Positions 1 to 11,835 of a DNA stretch of 37,773 nt are shown one piece after another; within the stretch, counting starts at the first letter, position 1; the number at the start of each line of letters is the position of its first letter. This DNA is from Usnea hakonensis (taxonomy: Eukaryota > Ascomycota > Lecanoromycetes > Lecanorales > Parmeliaceae). Position numbers and translations under genes: made by a program. The stretch spans positions 1 through 37,773 of the forward strand of contig BLJB01000215.1 of NCBI GenBank assembly GCA_013423325.1, in the 5' to 3' direction. A model generated the notes under the pieces. It saw only the letters and a list, made by a program, of their open reading frames with translations. It made no database searches and had not been told where the DNA came from.

Positions 1-570
1 AAAGCCGAAAGCTCCGCCCTAATCTAGATACGAATAGAGAAGATCGGGCTAGTATAGTTCCTCTTCTATTATAAGGTCCCGGGTATCTATATAGCTAGCT
101 ACGAATACGGCTAGCCGAAATAGAATACTAAATATATCCTTATCTTCTATCCGAGGCTAGGATAATTTAGACTAGTACTTCTAAAGTCCGCGGGAACTAG
201 TAACCTACGGAGAATACTAACTACCCTAAAAGGGGCGAGGGCGTTAACTAGATAACTAATTTAATCCGGCCTCCTAGGCTAGTATTCCCTAGTAAAAGAC
301 TAGTTATATAAGGGCAGAGCGGCCTAAGGGATACTAGTATCAGTATAAAGGGGGTAGAGGAATACGAGCGTAGGAGGTACCGAGCGATAGTAGTCGAAGG
401 TAGTATATAGACTTAAAATAGTAGAGATAAGTAGGAGTACGGTANNGTAAGGTTTTTTACCCTAGTAGTAATAATACTATAAAGGTTTCCCTTATATCAT
501 TACTATAGAGCTTCCCGTAATTATCTTTCACATAGTTAGATAGACACGAGTATGAATTCCAATCCAATCC
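1..570 (+). mobile_element. Element B, 3' part of a RIPped copy
   Basis: This is the downstream part of the 1.25-kb element also seen at 9383-10634 and, inverted, at 20299-21545. The last ~100 bases match closely (CCCGTAATTATCTTTCACATAG, then GACACGAGTATGAA) and end in a short AATCC tail at about 556-570. The 5' half lies outside the window. CpA/TpG depletion shows RIP. A two-base N gap interrupts it at 445-446. No reading frame is visible. Confidence 0.8.
445..446. other. Assembly gap (NN)
   Basis: Two ambiguous bases lie inside the first element B copy. The true gap size cannot be judged. Confidence 0.95.
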
Positions 571-2525
571 AGATAATAAAAAGGTTTATTTAGATTTTAA
601 ATCTTTTATATAGATTCTTCTATAAAATAGATATAAATTATAATTCTCTATCTAATATAATAGAGTTTAAAAATTTATAAAATTAATATAAATTCTAAAG
701 AAAAATCTATATTAAAAATTTAATAAAGATTTTATTATTATTTTAGAAATATAATATATAATATCTTTTTTTAATAAGGTAATAAATAAAAGTATATATA
801 ATATTAAATCCTTTTAAAAGAGAAAGATTAATAATAAAACCTATTAATATATTTTACTAGTAGGCTTATAAAATTAATAATAATATTAATAATCTATTTA
901 TCTTATTTTAAAATAATTTATTATATTAATAATTATAATAATTAATAATATATTATTTAATAATTATTATATAGCTAGACTAATAATAATATTATTATAA
1001 AAGATCTACTATTTATTTTATTTCGAGATACCTATTTAAAGGTTAATTATAAATTTTATTAAATATTAAAATATAGAGAGAGTCTAGAATTTATAATAGA
1101 CCTCTTTTAAAAAGTACTCTATTTATTATTTAATATTATTTAAACTTAATTCTATATAATTTATAAATATTATTAATAATTATATTTTTATATTTTTAAT
1201 ATATAGAGTTATCTTTATTAGTTTTATAAATATATTTAAATAAACTAGCTTCTTTTTTTATAATATAAATATTAATATAATTTAATATTAAAATTATTTA
1301 ATATTATTAATATACCCTTTTATCTTTTTAATTTATAGGATAAGTATTTACTATTCTAATAAAGATATTTACTTTTAAATTATTTTTATCTATATAAAAG
1401 ATTATCTAGAAATTAAATTTAAATAAAATATTTAAATAATAAATTTAATAATAAATAAATTTTTTCATTTTTTACAAAGATCTTTAGAATCTAATAATTT
1501 ATAAAGATCTAATTAATATATTTAAATTTAAAATACTAATATTTAAAGTATTTTAAAATTACTAGTAACTTTTTATTATAAATATTTTAGTTATATTGTA
1601 TAAAAATTATTATCTTATTATAAAAAATTATTAAATAAAGTATACTTTTATTATTATATTAGAATAGAATTCTATTTATAATAAAATTAGAAGTATCTAT
1701 TTTAAATATAATTTATCTTTTTAAATTAAAATATTTTAATATTAGAATATTAATAATTTACTTTTTAAGACTTTTAAAGACTTTTAAATAAATTTTATTT
1801 TATATAAATAAAATATCTTTTCTAATAAAGTATATTAAAGGCTTTATTAGCTTTAAAAATTTATAAATAAAATATTTATAGAAATTAATAAATCTAATAA
1901 AGTTTTATATCTCTTTTAGATTTATAGAAAAAAACTATTTAATAATAATTTCTATTTTTTTAGAATCTATTTAAAATCTTTTATTTAATATAATAATATT
2001 TAGAAAGATTATCTTTTTATTAAATTTATACTTTTTAATATTTATTTATAAACTAATATTCTAAAGGCGAGAGAGTATTTTTTAAATATAGTCTTAATAT
2101 TTTTTCTTTAATTTATTATAAATAAAAATATTATTAAAATATATTTAATAGAAATTATCTAGAAATTTTTATAATATCTTATTAATATATTATTAGAAAG
2201 AGCTTAGTTTATTAATTAATCTAAATAGAAAGACTTTATATTTATATAATTCTAAAGCTATTATAAAGATAATTAAATCCTTATTTTTAAAATTTATTTT
2301 AAATTTATTAAATATTATAATAATATTTAAGTAAATAAGATATTTATATTTTATTATTTTTTTAATAACCTCCTTTATAAGAGAAAAAGGATATTAATTA
2401 ATAATCTATATAAAATTATAAATTATTATTAGATTTTAATATAAAGAGGATTAGTAATATATAAAGAGCTATATTAATTATAATAAATTCTTTAAAAAGA
2501 TTTTTAATAAAATACTCTTTAACTC
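571..2525. other. Extreme AT desert, RIP-degraded repeat
   Basis: About 2 kb of almost pure TTA/TAA/ATA-type sequence with hardly any CpA or TpG. No frame stays open and I recognise no domain. It directly precedes an LTR, so it may be an older retroelement that was the target of the insertion, but nothing in it proves this. Confidence 0.5.
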
Positions 2526-2668
2526 TATCAAAATAGGCAACTTAGCCGAGTCACGTGACTTTATCATGTACTTGGCGCCTTGGCATTTTGTAAATAGTCT
2601 TATATAATCCACTTTCCTTCCTTCTATATAGTTAACTAATACGAAGTACTCTTCCTATAATTTTGATA
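2526..2668 (+). repeat. Copia-type 5' LTR
   Basis: The 143-bp segment starts TATCAAAAT and ends ATTTTGATA, which are inverted ends equal to TGTCAAAAT/ATTTTGACA after RIP. It is followed at once by a half-tRNA primer site. It carries GTCACGTGACT, a palindromic CACGTG box also present in the LTR at 22007. It keeps more CpA/TpG than its surroundings. No matching 3' LTR was found in the window. Confidence 0.6.
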
Positions 2669-2682
2669 GGTTATAAGCCCGG
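2669..2682 (+). other. Primer binding site, half initiator-Met tRNA type
   Basis: GGTTATAAGCCCGG lies directly after the LTR. With the RIP change TG to TA undone it is complementary to the anticodon stem-loop of initiator-Met tRNA, the internal primer used by Copia-type elements. A near copy of this site follows the LTR at 22007-22127. Confidence 0.6.
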
Positions 2683-5206
2683 CTTTATAGGGCGACTATC
2701 TTATTCTCTTCGTATTACTTAGTAGTATTCTAAGCGTAATTTATAGATTATCTTAATATTAAGATATAAGAAAGAATCGCTAATAACCTCTAAAATATAG
2801 ATAAATCTATCTTATAATAATTATTATTCCTCTAGAACTTAATCGTTTAGAACTATTCTCTCGAAGATAATAGTACGCTCGAAATATATAATTTTTAGTA
2901 TTATCTTAGACTAAATTATAGCCTAATATTCCTCTAACTAATTAGGTACTATCCGCTAAGGGCCTAAAATAAGTACTAGCTTTTAAAGAAGAGTACTAAC
3001 GCTATATAAAGATATCTCGCTCTCTTATAATCTCGTTATTAATATCTATAACTATAATTAAGTACTTAGTATTTAAATTAGTCTAGAGTATTAAATTATA
3101 TATAAGTACTTAGTAATAATATTTTCTATATCTCTTAATAAACTCTATTAATTTATTAAGATCGAAAGCCCCTAAGTAGAGATTTCTTAGTATTAAAAAA
3201 CCTCTTAATAACTATTTAAATTTTTTACTATAGATCCTATAGATCTTACGGCTAGATCCCTAGAAAGTTAATATATTATTATAATTAATTAAGAAAGCTA
3301 ATATATTAGTATAATTAGCTTAATAATTAGTAGAGAAATATCTATATCTAATCTAAAATAGTATTACTGTTATAACAGTATTACTAGAGGCACTAGGAAT
3401 GGGAAGGCCTATGGGAAGGCCCACCTTCCACCGTTGCCAAGAATAGAAGGACCCACCTAGGACCTACTATATCTAGAGATTCTGTAGTTAAGAAATATAG
3501 ACTTCTTATACTACCTTTTTTAAGACCTACTAACTATCTTAATAATTAGTAGTAACTCTCTAGATATCTAAAAAATATAGGAGTTATTTCTTAAATATTA
3601 TTCTAAAAACTCTAGAAGTCTATAATATTTTTATAGCCTTTACTATATTTAAAGATATAATAGAGATTACTTAAATAATATTACTTAAAGATATAATAGA
3701 GATTATTTAAATAATATATTAGAATTACTAGTATTTAATAATAGTTCTAATATCTACTTTTTAGTTATTTTAAGAATTTATATATATTTAAAATTACTAA
3801 TATTTACTAGTTATTCTAATATTTACTTTTCGAGTATTACTATAACTCGTAAATAATTTTTAGGTATTATTATATCTATAAGTTAATAATTATAGTTTTA
3901 GAGAAGATAGAAATTTCGAACCTATAAAAAGAATTCTTAAAAACGGCTAATAAACGCCTAATATTATAAGATACTATAATAAATATTATCGCGAAATAAA
4001 TAGAAAAAATATTAGGACTCTAATCCTTATTTTCTAAAAATACTTATTATATTAAGAATTTCTATTAGTAAGATTATATTACTATATTTTTAATTATTAG
4101 TAGACTAGCTAAAAAGAATCTAAAATATAATAATAATCTTATTTATAGAATTATAATAAATATTAATATAGAGGCTATCTAAGCTATATATTATCTTCTA
4201 TTAGATTCTAAAAGAAAGGTCTATTAGATAGAAGTCGATTAATAGCTACTAGATATAGAATCCTCTACTTATATATTAGGAGATCTAGATATTTTTAAAT
4301 CCTAGATCTTATAACTAAGAGAGGGACTAGATAAATTAGATACTTTAGATCTTTTATTAGAATTATTAGAAGAAATTTTTTCTATTTAATAAAATACCCC
4401 TATATAGTAAAGATCTTTATAAAAAAGATCTATATAGGAACTATAATATTAAAAAAAATCTATATAGAAATTAAGATCTATATAGAAATTATAATATTCC
4501 TAACTTTTCCTCTATCTATACTAATCTTAACTTATAATATTTAGATTAGAAAAAAATTAACGATTAGTAAATTCTAAAAGATAAATTAAATATAGTATAG
4601 AATAAAGTAGATTAGAATAATTAATTTTATTATTAAGTTTAATTTTAATTAACTCTTTAGCTCTTTTTAGCCCCCGCCCTAGAGCTACTAAAGCTACTAA
4701 AACTATTAAAGTAGTATCTATATTATCTAACCTATTTTTATACTACTAAAAAATAAGATAGCCTATAAATATAATAGAAAATTACTAGGTAATAAAAAAT
4801 CGCTACTAGAAAGAGAAACTTAAATATTTATAGATAAAATTTATCTAATAGAAAAAATAACTCTATAAAAGCTAGAATCTAGATTCTAGACTAGAATTTA
4901 TCTTTAGAGAGAACCGATAATTATAATTAATATCTAAATATAATAATCCTTAAAACTTCTACGATTATAATTTTTTAAATTATTAAGCTTAATCTCTATT
5001 TAGATATAATAATTCTCTCTATAATTATAATTTTCTAAATTATTAAGCTCGTAATCCTCTATAACCCCGGGTTTAAGATAATTAAGAATATAATCTTCTA
5101 GATGTTTTTTATATATAGAAGTAGCCTCTAAAATATTAAATACTATATTTTAGAAATATTATAATATTTAATCTTTAAAAGTATATTACTACTTTTTTTA
5201 TTTAAT
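2683..5206 (+). pseudogene. RIP-degraded retroelement leader and 5' gag region
   Basis: This region runs from the primer site to a LINE insertion at 5222. It is riddled with stops on both strands. Around 4640-4710 the + strand reads as Ser/Pro/Ala/Lys/Thr-rich coding sequence, in keeping with the N-terminal part of a gag whose C-terminal part lies at 5775-6540. A less degraded patch at about 3363-3450 keeps CpA and TpG; I do not recognise it. No start codon can be fixed. Confidence 0.35.
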
Positions 5207-5221
5207 ATTTTTATTATATTA

Positions 5222-5759
5222 ATTAATTATTTTATACGCCTATACTAGCTACTTAATATAAACTAATAAGAGTAACTATAATACTAAACTAATAGAGCTA
5301 GATATTAAAAAAATCTAAGGGCGAACCTCTAGATAAAAATTTTAACTAAATAGTATACTCTCTTTTCTACTATATTCTTTAGGAGCTTTATTATATTATT
5401 ATATAGCTCTCTATTTTTTTATATTAATTTTTTTATTTTTTAACTTTTATATCTTTAATTATCTTCGCCTTTAAAAGCGAATATAATTACTTTTTTATAT
5501 ATTCTTTTTAGACTTAATAATCTTCTCTATCTTAAGGGGTAGTTTTAACTATTAGAGTTATTTACTAGCTAACTCGAAATTATTTAATTAGTCGAAATTA
5601 ATTATTTATCTTATTACTATTCGGATCCCTTTAGTTATAGTTAATATTATTTAGAAGTCTCTAGTACCCGCTTCTATAAGTAGTTATAGTCTATCCTTCC
5701 GCGATCTCGGATAGAAGAGGAGGATATATTTAATATCCTATCTTCTCTACCCGCACCTA
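5222..5759 (-). mobile_element. 5'-truncated LINE 3' fragment
   Basis: This is a 538-bp piece matching the 3' end of the LINE at 22264 (ACGCCTATACTAGCTACTTA, then GGGCGAACC). Its tail reads (AATT)n, the RIPped form of the (ATTG)n tail of the younger copies. It is flanked by 15-bp target duplications, ATTTTTATTATATTA, at 5207-5221 and 5760-5774. A precise tail and a ragged 5' cut are the usual outcome of target-primed reverse transcription. Confidence 0.8.
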
Positions 5760-5774
5760 ATTTTTATTATATTA

Positions 5775-6540
5775 TAAAAGTTAAAGGAAATAAAATAATA
5801 CTCTAGATTCTATTTATATATTTTAAGAGTAACGCCCTAAAATAGTATAATAGACTATTAACTAAGGTTAGATTAGAGATAAATAGTAATTTAGAGATTT
5901 AAAAAGATAAACTCCTCTATAAATATAGATCTAATAAATTTAAATTAATATATAAAATAAAAAAGATAACTTTTTATTTTAATAATTTTTTAATTTTACT
6001 TAATTAATATCTAATTAGAAAAACAAATTATTTATATAATATAGAAATCTTAGATAAAGATATAATTATTAAATATCTATAATAGGGTTTAGATATAAAT
6101 CTAGCTCTTATAACCCCTATATAAAAAGATAGAAATACTATTAAGAATTTTAATTATTAAGTATATAATAATAAGACTACTACTAAATATATATATAATC
6201 TAAATAAATATTAAAGATTAAATACTTTAGTAATATCTATAGATATTAGGATTTAGTAGATTTTTAGAAACTTAGCTATTAAAAAATTAATCGAACTAGT
6301 TAAAAATAAAGCTAAATCTAAAAAATCTCTAAAAGCTTTAAAAAATAAAAATAATAATTATTATTTAAAAATATTCTTATCTCGTCCTTATTATTATTAT
6401 TAAGGTAACTACTAGGATAATAATTATAACTAATAAAATTAGAAAATCCTAAAGATTAACTTTAATAAAATAGACTAGGATAACTAGAATAAAAAAGAAA
6501 TAGATTTAGATTTAAATAAACATAATTCTAAAGATAAGGT
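5775..6540 (+). pseudogene. RIP-degraded gag, zinc-knuckle end
   Basis: The + strand reads as a Lys/Asn/Gln-rich retroelement gag once RIP stops (TAA/TAG for CAA/CAG) are ignored. At 6389-6427 the frame gives YYYYQGNYQDNNY, a CX2CX3HX4C zinc knuckle in which every TGT/TGC has become TAT/TAC and the CAT/CAC His codon has become TAC. After it comes a Gln/Asn/Asp/Lys-rich stretch. I see no intact frame. It most likely belongs to the element whose LTR starts at 2526. Copia versus Gypsy is not settled by this part alone. Confidence 0.5.
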
Positions 6541-6583
6541 TAATATATATAATCTAGATATATATATTATATTATAAACTCTA

Positions 6584-7306
6584 CCTTACCGTTTGTAACC
6601 ACTTATTCAACTTTTGATTAGTGGGATATTAATAGGTTATTTAATAAAACTTAGTATTCGATTAGACTTTACGATATCTCTTCGCTAATAACTAATTAAT
6701 ATAGAGTTAAGTTTAATATATAGTTAATATAACTCTAGATTAAGTTACTATTAATTAAAAGTTCGATATTTATTCGATAATAGTTAACCTAGGGTTCGAT
6801 ATATATTCGATAATAGTTAACTTAGGGTTCGATATATATAATAAAAGCTAATTTATCGTTTAATATATATAATAAAAGTTAGTCTATAGTTCGATATATA
6901 TCTAATATAAGTTAACTTATAGCTAAATACTTATTAGTATAAATTTAATAGTAAGTTAGTAGACTATTAATAGATAATTAATATTAAGAGAATATATAGA
7001 TAATATATAGATTGATTGATTGTTTTATACGCCTATGCTAGCTACTTAATATAAGCTAATAAGGGTGACTATAACGCTAAACCAGTAGAGCTGGGCGTCG
7101 AAGAAACCTGAGGGCGAACCTCTGGACAAAAACTTCATAATATATAGATAATAATAACTATATTATAGATATTTCTATTAATAGGATTAATTATATAAAT
7201 TATATTTTATAATTCTAATATAAAAGTAGACTATTACTATTTTAAACTAGCCTTTACTTACTACTATCCTCCCTCTCCTATTTTTTTACTAGTAGAATAA
7301 AATACT
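6584..7306 (-). mobile_element. RIPped terminal remnant of the central DNA transposon
   Basis: Reading + from 6584 this matches the reverse complement of 18924 down to about 18330: terminus CCTTACCGTTTGTAACCAC, the subterminal TTCGATATAT repeats, and the last codons of transposase exon 5. The differences are C to T or G to A. The terminus abuts TA, like the intact copy. Homology stops near 7306, where unrelated sequence starts, so this copy is truncated. It is interrupted by a LINE piece at 7013-7136. Confidence 0.85.
7013..7136 (-). mobile_element. 124-bp LINE 3' fragment, not RIPped
   Basis: This is the LINE 3' end with a (TGAT)n tail, cut off after about 124 bp. It is flanked by 13-bp duplications ATAATATATAGAT at 7000-7012 and 7137-7149. 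Removing it with one duplication restores collinearity with the transposon at about 18460. Unlike its host it keeps CpA and TpG (for example CCAGTAGAGCTGGGCG), so it is younger than the RIP of the host or too short to be seen by RIP. Confidence 0.85.
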
Positions 7307-8298
7307 ATAGTAGTCTAACACTTATCTCGCTTAGGGCACGATATACGTAGTATAATTATCTTAGTTACGGTCTTAATTCTTAAGGATAATAAAAGACTTA
7401 AAGTACTTAGGGTTTATATATAAGAGGTCTTTAAGGCCTAGTTATATTTTTCTAGACTAAGCTATTATATCTTTCTAGATTAAGTTATTAAGCTATATAA
7501 GCTATATACTTATAGTCCCCCCTTTAATATTTTATAACCTCTATAAATAATATAGAAGAGAGTTTAGATATTAAAAGAGTCCTTTTACTCCTTTTTTTTA
7601 TTTTTATCCTTCTTATCCTTTTTACTCTTAGAGCCCCTTATATTCCTTATACCCTAGTACTAGGTAATAGGATCTTATAGAGAGATAATATTAAAAAAAG
7701 CCTATATTTTTAATAATACTTTATAATTTAATATATTATAAGTAAAGATTAGAAGGCCCTTTAAGATATTAATATAAATATCTTTAACTATATTATAAAT
7801 ATTTATTATAGTTATCTACTATTCCTTAATAATATTATAAATAAAGATATATTTATTATAATAATCTTAGATAGCTTTATTTTTTAAAGTAGTATAGCTA
7901 TCTTTATCTTTATATATTAAAATATAATATAATAGTAAGAGGCTTTTAATAGTATTCTTTATTATAATAAGAGCCTCTCTCTATAGAAATAATATAGTAT
8001 TTAAATATTCTATATAAATATAGAGAATTATATAGTTTTATATAAAAGCTCTAACCTTTTTAAGATTATTTTATTCTAATATTCTAATTTTATTTAATAT
8101 TTTAGAGGATAGTAAGATTAAGGTAAAAGAATTTATATCTCTAAAATCCTTTTTAATCTTATTATATTTAAATACTAACTTATTTTTAAAATAATTAAAT
8201 AGTACCCCCTCTCGGGGCCTTTTTTATATATTCTCTAATAGATCTATTTTACGAAAAGGATTAAATAAGGGCTACTTCTTAAAGGGTATACTAATAAT
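7307..8298 (-). pseudogene. RIP-degraded gag-like region
   Basis: The - strand (reading from about 8230 to 7560) gives a retroelement gag-like pattern, with stops only at RIP-type codons. It ends in a Lys/Asp-rich tail around 7560-7630. There is no intact frame. The host sequence appears to continue at 19281 beyond the large nested insertion. The family is uncertain. Confidence 0.35.
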
Positions 8299-8304
8299 TA
8301 ATTA

Positions 8305-8311
<7 letters not shown>

Positions 8312-8335
<24 letters not shown>

Positions 8336-9382
8336 TCCTTTTANNCTATACTAGTTACTTAATATAAGCTAATAAGGGTAACTATAACGCTAAACTAATA
8401 GAGCTAGATATTAAAGAAATTTAAAGACGAACCTTTAGATAAAAATTTTAATTAAATAATATACTCTCCCTTTTACTATACTCTTTAGAAGCTTTATTAT
8501 ATTATTATATATCTTTTTACTTTTTTATATTAACTTTTCTATTTTTTAACTTTTATATCTCTAATTATCTCTATTTTTAGAGGCGAGTATAATTACTTTT
8601 TTATATATTCTTTTTAAACTTAATAGTCTCCTCTATTTTAAGGGGTAATTTTAACTATTAAAGTTATTCGCTAATTAATTTAAAGTTATTTAATTAGTTA
8701 AAGTTAACTATTTATCTTATCGCTATCCGAATTCTTTTAATTATAATTAATATTATTTAGAAGTCTCTAGTACCCGCTTTTATAAGTAATTATAATCTAT
8801 CTTTTTATAATCTTAGATACAAAAAAAGAATATATTTAATATCTTATCTTCTCTATCTATATTTATAATTAGAGTTAATATCTAGAACCCTTATTTTATT
8901 AAGAAATATATTAAGCCCGATTTTACTACTTTTTATTTAAATAGTAATTAAGCTTTTAGTCTTTTTTAATATTTTATAATAATTAAATCTACTATTATAT
9001 AAGTTCTCTATTTAAGTAAAGATTCTTATTATAATAGAAATTCTTTATTAATATTTTTTCTATTTTTTAGATCTTTATTCTTAAAATTAGTCTTATATTT
9101 TCTATTTAATAATATTAATACTCTAATATTTCTTAATATCTTTATATAGATTAATCTAGTTCTTTTTTTTTTATATTAATAGTTACTAGATTCTAACTTT
9201 TTTTTTTTAGGACTTTAAGAGTCTAGGCCTTTTTTATTATTATAGATATAGACCCTCTTTTTCTTTTTTTATCTCTATTATTTTAGAAATATTAAATAAT
9301 TTACTCGTTATTCTTTTTCGTAGTAAAGTAGGTACCTTATAAAGTTTAATATTATAATATTAGTTTATTAAGTTAATATTCT
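8312..9382 (-). mobile_element. 5'-truncated LINE, 3' piece of a nested copy
   Basis: This is the left (3') part of a LINE homologous to 22264-24385. It begins with a T22 tract (8312-8333, a poly-A tail on the - strand) and has an N gap at 8344-8345. The LINE is split into three pieces: 8312-9382, 10635-11347 and 18927-19267. The outer target duplications are 13 bp, TAATTAAGTAGTT at 8299-8311 and 19268-19280, so the truncated LINE was about 2.1 kb. It is strongly RIPped, with no open frame. Confidence 0.85.
8344..8345. other. Assembly gap (NN)
   Basis: Two ambiguous bases follow the T tract in the tail of the nested LINE. The tail repeat expected at this point is missing, probably lost in the gap. 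Confidence 0.95.
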
Positions 9383-9492
9383 GGCCGGCGACGAGATCCA
9401 GCTGTACGCGCTGCCGGCTACGAACCTGCTGCCATCGTATGCGATATAAAGGTCGCCGTCGTATACGGTATATAGTAGAGTTAAGTGATCTT
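9383..9492 (+). ncRNA. HDV-like self-cleaving ribozyme fold (copy 1, probably inactive)
   Basis: Hand folding gives P1 9383-9389 with 9413-9419 (7 bp, GGCCGGC/GCCGGCT), P2 9393-9398 with 9487-9492, P3 9400-9402 with 9410-9412 around a 7-nt L3, P1.1 9404-9405 with 9420-9421, P4 about 9429-9435 with 9472-9478, and J4/2 at about 9479-9486. The predicted cleavage site is just 5' of 9383, exactly the element boundary. The residue expected to be the catalytic C (9481) is T here and C in the two other copies, which fits RIP damage. The nested double-pseudoknot order matches the HDV family. Activity is inferred, not shown. Confidence 0.6.
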
Positions 9493-10634
9493 AGGGTACG
9501 ACGCGTAAAGGAGATAGGATAGAAAATAGTAAGATAAAGCGATAGAGATAAGATACGTCCCTATTATAAGTAAAGTATTCGATTAGAAATATAGCTATAC
9601 TATTAGTAAAGTCGATATAATACTACTTAATCGGATATCGAACGCGTAGAACCTTCCTATAATAATACGTAAAGAGTACTAGGTAGCTTAGATAAAAAGC
9701 GTATTAGCTAATAGGATTAGTTATTCTAGATACGTAGGAATAATAGCCTAGTCCCGGTATAACTAATAGGATACGAGATATCTACTTCCTCTTACGAGCC
9801 CGTTCGAAATATAGCTATTAGTAAAGATACGATTCTCTCTCCATCTCTAGATACGCGTACCTATTGATAACTCTACCTACTCGTAGAGCTAGCGCGATAT
9901 ATTTACCGCTAGGCGTTCTCCTCTATATACCTATAGGTAGTAATACTATAGAAGGAACTAGTATTTTATACCTAAAGTAAAAAGACCTTATAGAACCTCG
10001 CTTACCTAGTATAGAGTTTTTACGTATAGAATACTAAGACTCTTAGCGCGTTATATAAATACGAAGGCCCGTATTTCTTCGTATCGATAGTCCTCCGAGA
10101 GTTAACTCGATAAGGACCGTAGAATTTAGTAGTAATCGATTAATCTAAACTTTATATTTATACCGTATTACTATTATCTACTCTAGCAGGGTCTCTCCCT
10201 ACTAGACTCGATATAGGGCTAAAACGCCGGCCTTTTTTCCTCGGCAATAGGCGCTTATAGATTAGAATAAGCTAGGAATAAAGGCTAGTAATTAAACTCG
10301 TAGATAAATACTCTACGAGGAATACTAACTACCCTACGGGGACGCGGGCGTTATTCGGCCTACCTATATTCTTACTAATAGTCAAGTTATTTTTTTTCTT
10401 AGAAAGGATACTAAAGTATATAGCGACCTAGCGTGTATATATAATTCGTAGAAGTTATCGAAGGTAGTATATAGAACTCGATATTTGTAGGATACTATAA
10501 TAGAAGAAACGTGTAGAGGTTTTTACCCTAGCGTAAGTAAAGGTTTCCTCTATAATATTACTATAGAGCTTCCCGTAATTATCTTTCACATAGTTAGATA
10601 GACACGAGTATGAAATCCAATCCAATCCAATCCA
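9383..10634 (+). mobile_element. Element B: 1.25-kb non-autonomous retroelement with 5' ribozyme-like head
   Basis: This 1252-bp element lies inside the nested LINE, flanked by perfect 12-bp duplications AGTTAATATTCT at 9371-9382 and 10635-10646. The LINE sequence is collinear across the insertion (compare 23270-23350). It starts at GGCCGGC and ends in an AATCC tandem tail (about 4 units). The variable-length duplications and simple-repeat tail suggest insertion by LINE machinery rather than by a cut-and-paste transposase. No coding frame is seen. Differences from the copy at 20299 are mostly C to T/G to A. A solo LTR was considered, but the tail and 12-13 bp duplications do not fit. Confidence 0.8.
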
Positions 10635-11347
10635 AGTTAATATTCTAGAAGGACTATTAAAGTCTCTATCTTTAGAATTAGAATAGAAGTTATTTTATAT
10701 ATTTTAATTATCTTATAAAAATATTTATTTTATATTTTAATTAGTTTCTTAAAGAGCTTCTAGAAGAATTCTTCTATCCTATAAAAATAATATTAAATTA
10801 ATACTATAAATATTAATATTAGGCGTACTACTATACTATATATTATATAGTATCTAGTAAATATCGCTCTCTATATCGAGTCTATAAGATATTCTAAGGC
10901 TCGTTTCTATCTTATAGTTTAGACTATTAGCTAAATAATATATAGTCTTTATTAAAATTTAGTATTTATATATAAGTCTAGTACTCTTATATTTAGATTA
11001 AGGTTTATCTTAATCTTTTTAAAGTCTAAAAATATCTTTATATTAAACTTCTTTAGGCTCCTTATTAGGTATATTAGCTTATATTTTTTAAAAGCGAATA
11101 TTACCCTATATATTTTAATCTATTTAAAATAGATATTATAAGTTTTATATAGTATTCTATAATTATCTTTTATACTCCTACTATATACTAGTAAATAAAT
11201 ATTATTAATAAAACCTTCTATCTAAATAGAGAGAGTGGCTCTTATATATTATTTAATTAGAAAGGCGTTAAAGAAGAGGAATAGTATAGAAGAAAATAGT
11301 AATCTTTAAAAAATACTAGTCTCTATTATCTTTATTAGGCTCGTCTA
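10635..11347 (-). mobile_element. Nested LINE, middle piece (RT region)
   Basis: This continues the LINE of 8312-9382 and matches about 23320-24030 of the full-length copy, including the reverse transcriptase part on the - strand. The junction with the DNA transposon lies at GCTCGTCTA (11339-11347); the LINE resumes at 18925-18927. It is heavily RIPped. Confidence 0.85.
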
Positions 11348-11447
11348 CCTTACAGGGCTACCATAGGTGTTAAACAGAATGTTAATACAATGTTAACATA
11401 ATGTTGGAAAAAACAAGTAGTTAACCACATATTAGAAGGTAGTTCAA
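11348..11447. repeat. Left terminal and subterminal region of the transposon
   Basis: The terminus CCTTACAGGGCTACC is followed by three short repeats of the form AATGTTAAYA (11378-11406). These are candidate transposase binding sites. Beyond the terminal 6 bp the left and right ends differ. Confidence 0.55.
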
Positions 11448-11835
11448 ATGAACATGACTTCAATAGGAAATAGACTCTCTATCGAAGTAGACAAAGTTCA
11501 ATATGCCTGTTTGATGGGTCATATTGCGGTAGTGTTTACCAACTTTGACGCGTGTTTACCTTTGCCGCGTGTTTTGTTGCCAATTTCATATATTCTTGCT
11601 ATGTCTAATGCTATGTTCCTCATTATGCTCGCTGTATGGGGTATATTTAAAAAAAAAACAACAGACAGCAACCACCCAGTAAGCACCACCTAGCAAACAC
11701 CACCTAGCAAATACCACCTAGCAAATACCACCCAGCCACCCAGCCACCCAGCCAACCAGCCAACCAACCAGCCAACCAGCCAACCAGCCAACCAGCCAAC
11801 CAGCCAACCAGCCAACCAGCCAACCAGCTAACCAG
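11448..11835. repeat. Left non-coding arm with CCAGCCAAC minisatellite
   Basis: From 11679 the sequence becomes a tandem array. It opens with about four copies of a CACCACCTAGCAAATA-like unit, then passes into CCAGCCAAC repeats from about 11730 to the stop codon of the - strand gene at 11836. The earlier part (11448-11670) has an 81-codon + frame that I do not regard as a gene. Confidence 0.75.

Noticed and set aside
7013..7136. 124-bp conserved patch as a regulatory or RNA gene
   Set aside because: It matches LINE 3' ends elsewhere in the window and has clean 13-bp target duplications.
9383..10634. Element B as a solo LTR or as an LTR pair with 20299-21545
   Set aside because: The copies are in inverted orientation with different 12-13 bp duplications and end in AATCC tails. 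LTR elements would give direct repeats and 4-6 bp duplications.
11448..11693. 81-codon + frame near the left end of the transposon
   Set aside because: No similarity I recognise, it runs into the minisatellite, and it lies in a subterminal arm. A chance frame is more likely than a gene.
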